Assembly: GCA_030667035.1 (NCBI GenBank)
Contig: DAOUWQ010000124.1
Span: 1 to 5,619, forward strand
From: Candidatus Heimdallarchaeota archaeon
GTDB taxonomy: Archaea > Asgardarchaeota > Heimdallarchaeia > JABLTI01
Direction of reading: 5' to 3'
DNA: 5,619 nucleotides
Part shown: in pieces, positions 1 to 3,446 of the stretch
How positions within the stretch are numbered: the first letter of the stretch is position 1
Layout of the letters: every line of letters starts with the position of its first letter
Translations under genes and position numbers: made by a program
Notes under the pieces: generated by a model
Databases searched by the model: none
Told to the model about the DNA's origin: nothing
The model's input: the letters and a program-made list of their open reading frames with translations, nothing else

Positions 1-66
1 GAAGAAATTAAAAATTGGGAAGCTGCCTATGAAGAATTGAAAAAGACACTTAGAAAATTAAAATAA
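1..66 (+). CDS. C-terminal end of an unidentified protein (partial)
   Basis: Frame 1 is open from the first base and ends at TAA 64-66. It encodes 21 residues that are mostly Lys and Glu with spaced Leu (ending KKTLRKLK), the pattern of a charged C-terminal helix. The stop is followed at once by a T-rich tract, as expected at the end of an archaeal gene. The gene is convergent with the regulator at 121-855. The product cannot be identified from so short a piece; the start lies left of the window. Confidence 0.6.
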   Translation, partial: EEIKNWEAAYEELKKTLRKLK

Positions 67-92
67 TTTTCTAAATTTTTCTCCTTTTTTTT
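67..92 (+). terminator. Oligo-T terminator after the partial gene
   Basis: Directly after TAA 64-66 come three T tracts: TTTT at 67-70, TTTTT near 75-79, and an eight-T run ending at about 92. Archaeal RNA polymerase terminates at such U-rich stretches without needing a hairpin. No stable stem is visible here. The opposite strand of 1-66 is also T-rich in places and may end the convergent transcript of the regulator at 121-855. Confidence 0.55.
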
Positions 93-120
93 GCGTAAAT
101 GAATTTTGGATTTTATAGAT

Positions 121-855
121 TTATTTTTCTTGATGATCACTTTTTTCATCAGTGTCAGTTTCTTCCTCTTCTTCATCATCTTCTACAACAGTTTTAGTTT
201 CCCAAGGACCAAGCTCTATCTTCATAAAAATATCCTCTGAATTTGGACATTCAATACGTAGAGACATAGTATGCAAATCTCTTTCAACAATTTCAGGGGT
301 CATACATCCTTCTTCTAATTTTTCAATTAAAAACTGAACATATCTTTCTGTAAGAACATTGAGACTTCCATTTATAAGCTCTTTACCCAATTCTCCAGGA
401 AAATACTTCACTGTTCTGCCATCTCGAATGACTTCGATTAATTCTGCTTCGGCTAATCGATTAATATGGTGACGAACTGTGTCATGATGAATACCTAATT
501 TCTCTGCTATTTCTGATTGGTAACAACCTGAATTATTTACAATGTGATCGAAAACTTTTGCTGCGGTGTTATGTTTCAGTATCGCAAAAGCACGTTCTGC
601 TGATTCGGAACGAAGCATTTTGGGGAAAAACAACCTTTTACCTCCAAATTTATCAGATTTGATGAGACCGTCCTTTTCAAGCATTCGGAGATGCCAAGAT
701 AACGTTCCTTGAGGTGCTGCTAAGGCACATACAATTTCGTAAAAATATGATCCTGGGGTCTCACAAACAAGTTGATAAATCTCTCTTCGAAGAGGATGCA
801 TTAGAAGTGATAATCGTTTTTCACGATATTTTTTACTGCCAGACAGAGCATTCAT
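121..855 (-). CDS. Tandem winged-helix (ArsR-like) transcriptional regulator with acidic tail
   Basis: This 244-residue protein has two consecutive wHTH domains and is probably a cytoplasmic DNA-binding regulator. The first runs from about residue 18 to 78: LMHPLRREI, a recognition-helix region around GTLSWHLRMLEKDGLI, and a wing ending GKRLFFP. The second runs from about 90 to 153: SEIAEKLGIHHDTVRHHINRL, then a wing with DGRTVKYFP. Tandem ArsR-like proteins of this shape are common in archaea. Residues 190-220 form a short beta-rich piece with no family I recognise. Residues 225-244 are almost all Asp/Glu with a few Thr, Lys and Ser, probably disordered. ATG at 853-855 is preceded by AGGAG with only one base between, which is too close for an ideal ribosome site, so a near-leaderless start is possible. 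The gene is divergent from the ACT-like gene at 1218, so it may regulate itself and that gene. Effector and targets are unknown. Confidence 0.85.
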   Translation of the reverse strand: MNALSGSKKYREKRLSLLMHPLRREIYQLVCETPGSYFYEIVCALAAPQGTLSWHLRMLEKDGLIKSDKFGGKRLFFPKMLRSESAERAFAILKHNTAAKVFDHIVNNSGCYQSEIAEKLGIHHDTVRHHINRLAEAELIEVIRDGRTVKYFPGELGKELINGSLNVLTERYVQFLIEKLEEGCMTPEIVERDLHTMSLRIECPNSEDIFMKIELGPWETKTVVEDDEEEEETDTDEKSDHQEK

Positions 856-872
856 ACTCCTATTTTGATTGT

Positions 873-890
873 CGTTATATTCTCTTATAC
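873..890 (-). promoter_or_regulatory. Candidate TATA box region for the tandem wHTH gene
   Basis: On the minus strand, TATAAG (about 884-889) and ATATAA (about 874-879) lie 19-35 bases upstream of ATG 855. Archaeal transcription usually starts about 25 bases after the TATA box, so either box would give a very short leader or none. The whole area is AT-rich, so the exact box is uncertain. Confidence 0.35.
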
Positions 891-954
891 GTCTTTCATC
901 TTGATTATAACGCTATATTACTTATATCTTTATGTGCTCAATTTAAAGTAACAA

Positions 955-1052
955 GTTATCTACATAATATTCTACTTTAATAATCAGTTCTGTGTTATCT
1001 TTCCATCATCTAGGGAATAAATCAATAAAGAGATAACAAGAAATTGTTCTCT
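955..1052. promoter_or_regulatory. Cluster of GTTATCT motifs, candidate operator array
   Basis: GTTATCT occurs exactly at 955-961 and 994-1000 on the + strand and inverted as AGATAAC at 1031-1037. A one-mismatch copy, GTTCTCT, is at 1046-1052. The copy at 994 and the inverted copy at 1031 extend to an 8-bp perfect inverted repeat (TGTTATCT 993-1000 / AGATAACA 1031-1038). The cluster lies between the tandem wHTH gene and the ACT-like gene, upstream of both candidate TATA boxes. That position suits an activator or looping repressor site. That the regulator at 121-855 binds here is an inference. Confidence 0.35.
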
Positions 1053-1056
1053 TTTT
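1027..1056 (+). terminator. Bulged hairpin with T-tail (terminator or operator)
   Basis: AAAGAG (1027-1032), an AT bulge, and AACAA (1035-1039) pair with TTGTT (1044-1048) and CTCTTT (1049-1054) around a GAAA loop. This makes 11 base pairs with one two-base bulge, and the 3' arm runs into a T tract ending at 1056. The form is that of a + strand intrinsic terminator, but no gene on the + strand clearly ends before it. It could instead end an untranslated transcript, or simply reflect the overlapping GTTATCT operator motifs. Confidence 0.3.
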
Positions 1057-1090
1057 ATCGTAAAATCCCCCAAAAAATCATTAAAATACT

Positions 1091-1204
1091 ATGCTTTCGA
1101 ATAAGTTTGCATCAAAAAAAGTATATAAGATGGTATACAAAGGTAAAACTAATAAGCAAGCAAAGGATATTTTTAATGAAGCAATTAATTTAAAATTCTC
1201 TTGA
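1091..1204 (+). CDS. Possible 37-residue Lys-rich small ORF upstream of the ACT-like gene
   Basis: ATG at 1091-1093 opens a frame of 37 codons ending at TGA 1202-1204, so the stop sits against the ribosome binding site of the next gene (GGAG 1206-1209). The peptide is Lys-rich with a possible amphipathic helix near its end (AKDIFNEAINLKF). Against it: no ribosome site precedes the ATG, and the best TATA box of the region (1122-1129) lies inside it. A shorter version could begin at ATG 1130. I recognise no family. It could be a leader peptide, but chance is the likelier explanation. Confidence 0.18.
   Translation: MLSNKFASKKVYKMVYKGKTNKQAKDIFNEAINLKFS
1114..1129 (+). promoter_or_regulatory. 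BRE/TATA promoter for the ACT-like gene
   Basis: A purine-rich stretch of seven A and one G (1114-1121) resembles a BRE and is followed by TATATAAG (1122-1129), close to the archaeal TATA consensus. Transcription would start near 1150, giving a leader of about 65-70 bases before ATG 1218. A palindromic GTATAC lies just downstream at 1134-1139, where a repressor could block initiation. Confidence 0.55.
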
Positions 1205-1212
1205 AGGAGAGG
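1204..1212 (+). promoter_or_regulatory. Shine-Dalgarno site of the ACT-like gene
   Basis: AAGGAGAGG lies upstream of ATG 1218, with eight bases between GGAG (1206-1209) and the start codon. This is ideal spacing and fixes the start. It also shows that this organism uses Shine-Dalgarno initiation for at least some genes. Confidence 0.75.
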
Positions 1213-1217
1213 CTATA

Positions 1218-1640
1218 ATGACAACTGAAGTAACTGTAGCAAAGATGTGTAAGCTTGAAGTAGGGCAACCCATTCAACTTCCCCAGACTTTCTTAGATGC
1301 GTTGAAGCCTGAAGAAGGAAATTATGCGGTTATGATACTCGCCCCTAGTACAAAAATTATTAGAATAATTCCTACAACTAGCGATAAAGTGTACAAAGTG
1401 GGAATCGAGATCGGAAAATTAAGTCCTGACTTTTTGAAGAAAATGGGCTCTCTTTTCATGAAAGCGGGTATAAAAACGCTATATTCAACCGGATTATGCT
1501 TTACTCAAGAAAGCTGTGTCTATGAAGGTTATATTGACTCTAAAGAATTTAAGAATGTCAATATGGATACCATCAAAGAAGAATTAACTGACATAGATGG
1601 TGTATCGAAAGTTGATATCTCTGTTCTAGAGATACCATAA
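1218..1640 (+). CDS. Small protein with AbrB-like N-terminus and ACT-like domain
   Basis: This 140-residue protein has no signal peptide or membrane segment, so it is probably cytoplasmic. Residues 12-52 (GQPIQLPQTFLDALKPEEG, then a strand ending IIRIIPT) resemble the short beta-hairpin plus 'I-x-LP-x-x-hydrophobic' pattern of AbrB/SpoVT-type domains. Residues 58-138 read as beta-alpha-beta-beta-alpha-beta: KVYKVGIEIG, a helix LSPDFLKKMGSLFMKAG, two strands with Cys94 and Cys100 around FTQES, a helix NMDTIKEELTDIDG, and a final strand KVDISVLEI. That order fits an ACT (ferredoxin-like ligand-binding) fold. The assignment rests on pattern alone and is moderate at best. The gene stands alone: its upstream neighbour is divergent and its downstream neighbours are convergent. 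A ligand sensor or small regulator is a reasonable guess, but no substrate can be named. Confidence 0.75.
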   Translation: MTTEVTVAKMCKLEVGQPIQLPQTFLDALKPEEGNYAVMILAPSTKIIRIIPTTSDKVYKVGIEIGKLSPDFLKKMGSLFMKAGIKTLYSTGLCFTQESCVYEGYIDSKEFKNVNMDTIKEELTDIDGVSKVDISVLEIP

Positions 1641-1641
1641 G

Positions 1642-1661
1642 AGGGTTATTTGTTTAACCCT
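1642..1661 (+). terminator. Hairpin immediately after the ACT-like gene
   Basis: AGGGTTA (1642-1648) and TAACCCT (1655-1661) form a perfect 7-bp stem with a six-base loop, starting two bases after stop codon TAA 1638-1640. No strong T run follows directly, so it may protect the mRNA end; the T-rich tract near 1744-1757 could do the actual terminating. Confidence 0.5.
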
Positions 1662-1695
1662 ATCCTTATAATTTATCTTACGCAATAAAAATCTC

Positions 1696-1718
1696 TTTGC
1701 CTGTAAAAAATAGGCAAA
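1696..1718 (-). terminator. Hairpin terminator for the coiled-coil gene
   Basis: TTTGCCT (1696-1702) and AGGCAAA (1712-1718) form a perfect 7-bp stem with a nine-base loop. Read on the minus strand, the stem is followed by GAGATTTTTATT, and the loop itself is T-rich. This suits the end of the minus strand transcript whose last stop codon is at 1769-1771. Confidence 0.5.
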
Positions 1719-1743
1719 TTATTTCCTAATAAAGCTAGTTGTG

Positions 1744-1757
1744 TTTTTCTTTTATTC
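1744..1757 (+). terminator. T-rich tract, candidate + strand terminator
   Basis: TTTTTCTTTTATT lies about 100 bases after the ACT-like stop codon and just before the convergent coiled-coil gene's stop at 1769. It matches the oligo-T type of archaeal terminator. Confidence 0.4.
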
Positions 1758-1768
1758 TAATCATTTGA

Positions 1769-2392
1769 TTATGAGGTTAGTTTCTTCTTTGTTTTTGATG
1801 TTGATGATTTAGAAGGACCTTGATTTAAGCTTTCTACTATTTCCAACATCTGTAATTCAGTTTTAGAAGATAAATCGTCTATTTGATCTTTAATATTTTC
1901 TAGATTTTTTGCTACTGTTTTCATTGTATCTCTATTTGAACTAGCAATTTGCCTGTCAAGTTGTTTCAAAGAATCACTTATTGGTTTTACTCCCTTTGTT
2001 AACTCTGTCTGTATTAGTTTTCTAACTGCTTGGATTGACTCAGTAGATAACCCTACTTCTGCAGAATCTCCTCTGTCAGCAAGTTCTGTTGCCTGATGCA
2101 CTTTAGCAATTTCCTTACCTTGAGCCTTCAAAACTTTCTCGATTTTATTGATGTTATCATTAACTATTTCGAAAAGCACCATTTGTTGAGCTAGTATTTC
2201 TTTAAGATTTTGTAATTCTTTTTCAAGATTGGGAATAAGCTTAGCAACATCTTTTCTTGTGTCCAATAACTCACCAAACAATCCATCTACTACTGTATGG
2301 AAACTTTCTACCGTTGGAACCTTTCCACTCGGTGTTTTGATAGTATCAATTTTAAATTCCTGTTTCTTTTTGGAATTATTATTCATTCTCAT
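1769..2392 (-). CDS. Coiled-coil protein of unknown function, second gene after the RING gene
   Basis: From ATG 2390-2392 the product has 207 residues; a TTG at 2398 or a second ATG at 2386 are alternative starts, and no good ribosome site separates them. After a polar N-terminus (NNNSKKKQE), heptad-like helices fill roughly residues 45-100 (for example IPNLEKELQNLKEILAQQM) and 115-190 (for example SDSLKQLDRQIASSN), joined by a short Gly/Asp-rich break around ADRGDSAEVG. The tail is Ser/Lys-rich and basic (KTKKKLTS). There is no Cys, Trp or Tyr, no signal peptide and no membrane segment. It begins about 36 bases after the RING stop codon on the same strand, so co-transcription is likely, though an AT-rich stretch at about 2413-2432 could act as its own promoter. 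It may be a scaffold or oligomerising partner; I recognise no family. Confidence 0.75.
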   Translation of the reverse strand: MRMNNNSKKKQEFKIDTIKTPSGKVPTVESFHTVVDGLFGELLDTRKDVAKLIPNLEKELQNLKEILAQQMVLFEIVNDNINKIEKVLKAQGKEIAKVHQATELADRGDSAEVGLSTESIQAVRKLIQTELTKGVKPISDSLKQLDRQIASSNRDTMKTVAKNLENIKDQIDDLSSKTELQMLEIVESLNQGPSKSSTSKTKKKLTS

Positions 2393-2427
2393 AACCAACT
2401 CTTTGATTCATTTAATCTAATTAATAT

Positions 2428-2772
2428 TTAAAGTTTAACTGCTTGCAAACTCTCTGGCCTAAGATTCTGTTGACAAACAGGACATTTTCCCTTTACTCTA
2501 AGCCACTCTACGATATGATTTTGATGAAACATTGATTGACACATAGGACACTGTGTAGTAACTTGATCTGCTTTCAAAGATAGTTTACAAATCATACAAA
2601 CAGCTGCCTTTTTCTCTTCAAGGGACCATCGTCCAACATTTGTTAGAGAGAAACTCAGTGCTTTACCTGATATCTTCTTTTTATCAGTAACTTTACTAGA
2701 ATCTGCTTTACTAATAACAAAATCAATATGTTCTCCGAATAAATTTTCTGAATTTCCACTTTTCGAGTTCAT
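2428..2772 (-). CDS. Small RING-finger protein, candidate ubiquitin-type E3 ligase
   Basis: Starting at ATG 2770-2772 the product has 114 residues; GTG 2779-2781 would add three. The first 50 or so are polar and probably flexible. The C-terminal half holds eight zinc ligands: C59-x2-C62-x12-C75-x2-C78-x4-H83-x2-H86-x10-C97-x2-C100, which fit the cross-brace RING layout in a C4-H2-C2 version. Typical E2-contact positions are kept: Ile61 between the first two ligands, Trp90 in EWL after the His pair, and Pro98 in the last knuckle. The residue after the last ligand, often an Arg 'linchpin', is Gln101. In the RING family such proteins bring a charged E2 to a substrate, and archaea with ubiquitin-like systems carry small versions. 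No ubiquitin, E1, E2 or deubiquitinase gene is in this window, so E3 activity is an inference; a plain zinc-binding adaptor is the alternative. It heads a likely operon with the coiled-coil gene. Confidence 0.85.
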   Translation of the reverse strand: MNSKSGNSENLFGEHIDFVISKADSSKVTDKKKISGKALSFSLTNVGRWSLEEKKAAVCMICKLSLKADQVTTQCPMCQSMFHQNHIVEWLRVKGKCPVCQQNLRPESLQAVKL

Positions 2773-2776
2773 ATTT

Positions 2777-2792
2777 ATCACAACGATGTGAT
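2777..2792. promoter_or_regulatory. Inverted repeat just upstream of the RING start codon
   Basis: ATCACA (2777-2782) and TGTGAT (2787-2792) are perfect inverted arms around a four-base spacer. The repeat ends four bases before ATG 2772 and overlaps the alternative GTG 2781. As DNA it is a typical dimer-operator shape; as RNA it would be a small hairpin at the ribosome entry site. Either could control the RING operon. Confidence 0.4.
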
Positions 2793-2821
2793 TGTTTCTC
2801 TTGTTATTTCCAACAGCTATG

Positions 2822-2832
2822 CATTTATTATG
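2822..2832 (-). promoter_or_regulatory. Candidate TATA box for the RING operon
   Basis: On the minus strand CATAATAAATG lies about 50-60 bases before ATG 2772, which would place transcription start near 2800 and a leader of roughly 28 bases. No better box is seen nearer the start. No Shine-Dalgarno sequence precedes the ATG. Confidence 0.3.
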
Positions 2833-2894
2833 TGTGCTTTGCTTAAAACCTTTTACAATTGCACTTGGTTGTATTTCATTGAGAATATTGACTT

Positions 2895-2942
2895 TACCTA
2901 TTAAAAGGTATTTTTTTTGTCAGTACAATTTGTATACCTTTT
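2895..2942. promoter_or_regulatory. Near-palindromic operator plus extra half-site
   Basis: TACCTATTAAAAGGTA (2895-2910) is a 16-bp palindrome broken by one mismatched pair. A further half-site TACCTTTT (2935-2942) is the exact inverse of AAAAGGTA (2903-2910), 24 bases away. The sites lie in the middle of the 266-bp gap between the divergent RING and wHTH genes. This arrangement is typical of a site bound by a dimeric winged-helix regulator, most simply the adjacent product of 3039-3404. Confidence 0.45.
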
Positions 2943-2995
2943 TATTTGATGTCAAAAAATGTCTTCTTAGTAAATTATCAACTGGTCACATAAGG

Positions 2996-3003
2996 TTTAT
3001 TAC
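2996..3003 (+). promoter_or_regulatory. Candidate TATA box for the single wHTH gene
   Basis: TTTATTAC lies about 40 bases upstream of GTG 3039, which would put transcription start near 3025. Other AT-rich choices exist (for example around 3021-3030), so this is tentative. Confidence 0.25.
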
Positions 3004-3038
3004 TATCTAACTTTATGTTACAATAATAAAACGTCATT

Positions 3039-3404
3039 GTGGGTGTTGTATCATTGAGTAGCAGGGATTATCAAATAAGCGACGATATAAGCAAATTAAT
3101 ACGCAAGAACTTAGAGGAAACTGAAATTTCTAAGGAAATGATTGTCTATAGCCAAAGAACAGCATTTGTTTATGGTGAAGAAGAGGAAGCAAATAAACAA
3201 ATTCCTATTGAAGAATTTCTTCTTGACATCCTCGAAAATAAAGGACCAATCACAAGAGGAACTTTAGTTTCTTTAACAAATATCCCCCGAACAACTTTAT
3301 ATGATGTATTATCGAAAATGATTATGAAAGGGCAAATTGAGAAAAAACCAATTAGAACAAATAAACGAGGACGTCCAAAAATACTATTTGCAATCAAAGA
3401 CTAA
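3039..3404 (+). CDS. Winged-helix transcriptional regulator
   Basis: The product has 121 residues if it starts at GTG 3039. TTG 3054 is a real alternative, because GGGTG at 3041-3045 would be a well-spaced ribosome site for it. Residues 1-55 are polar and mostly helical with an acidic patch (GEEEEANK). Residues 57-97 form the HTH: EEFLLDILENKG, then ITRGTLVSLTNIPRTTLYDVLSKM as turn and recognition helix. The wing at 98-119 carries KRGRPK followed by ILFAI, a pattern common in MarR/TrmB-like archaeal wHTH proteins that also resembles an AT-hook core. No ligand domain is seen, so it may sense its signal through a partner or not at all. It is divergent from the RING operon with a palindromic operator between them, which suggests autoregulation and control of that operon. 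Its end is convergent with the helicase-like gene, 42 bases away, and a T5 run at 3444-3448 may end its transcript. Confidence 0.82.
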   Translation: MGVVSLSSRDYQISDDISKLIRKNLEETEISKEMIVYSQRTAFVYGEEEEANKQIPIEEFLLDILENKGPITRGTLVSLTNIPRTTLYDVLSKMIMKGQIEKKPIRTNKRGRPKILFAIKD

Positions 3405-3446
3405 CAAAATAATTTTCAATTCTGGAAAGGAAATAGAAAGTTGTTT

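Noticed and set aside
155..190. Trinucleotide-like TCT/TCA repeat
   Set aside because: It is simply the coding sequence for the acidic tail; the units are irregular and it is not a satellite.
152..337. Ser-rich open frame on the + strand opposite the regulator's tail
   Set aside because: It is the antisense of the acidic tail codons of the 121-855 gene; low-complexity Ser run, no start signals.
714..980. + strand 88-codon open frame crossing the start of the tandem wHTH gene
   Set aside because: About half lies antisense to a well-supported coding region; the product is hydrophobic/aromatic and AT-driven, with no ribosome site.
2792..3010. + strand 72-codon open frame in the gap between the RING and wHTH genes
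   Set aside because: It runs through the palindromic operator and candidate TATA boxes, has no ribosome site, and its Leu/Phe/Cys-rich product looks like translated AT-rich intergenic DNA.
3375..3390. AT-hook (RGRP core) in the wHTH protein
   Set aside because: GRPK followed by a hydrophobic strand is a usual feature of the wing in this kind of wHTH protein, so a separate AT-hook is not needed to explain it.
3170..3397. Minus strand 75-codon open frame inside the wHTH gene
   Set aside because: Antisense shadow of the well-supported wHTH coding region.
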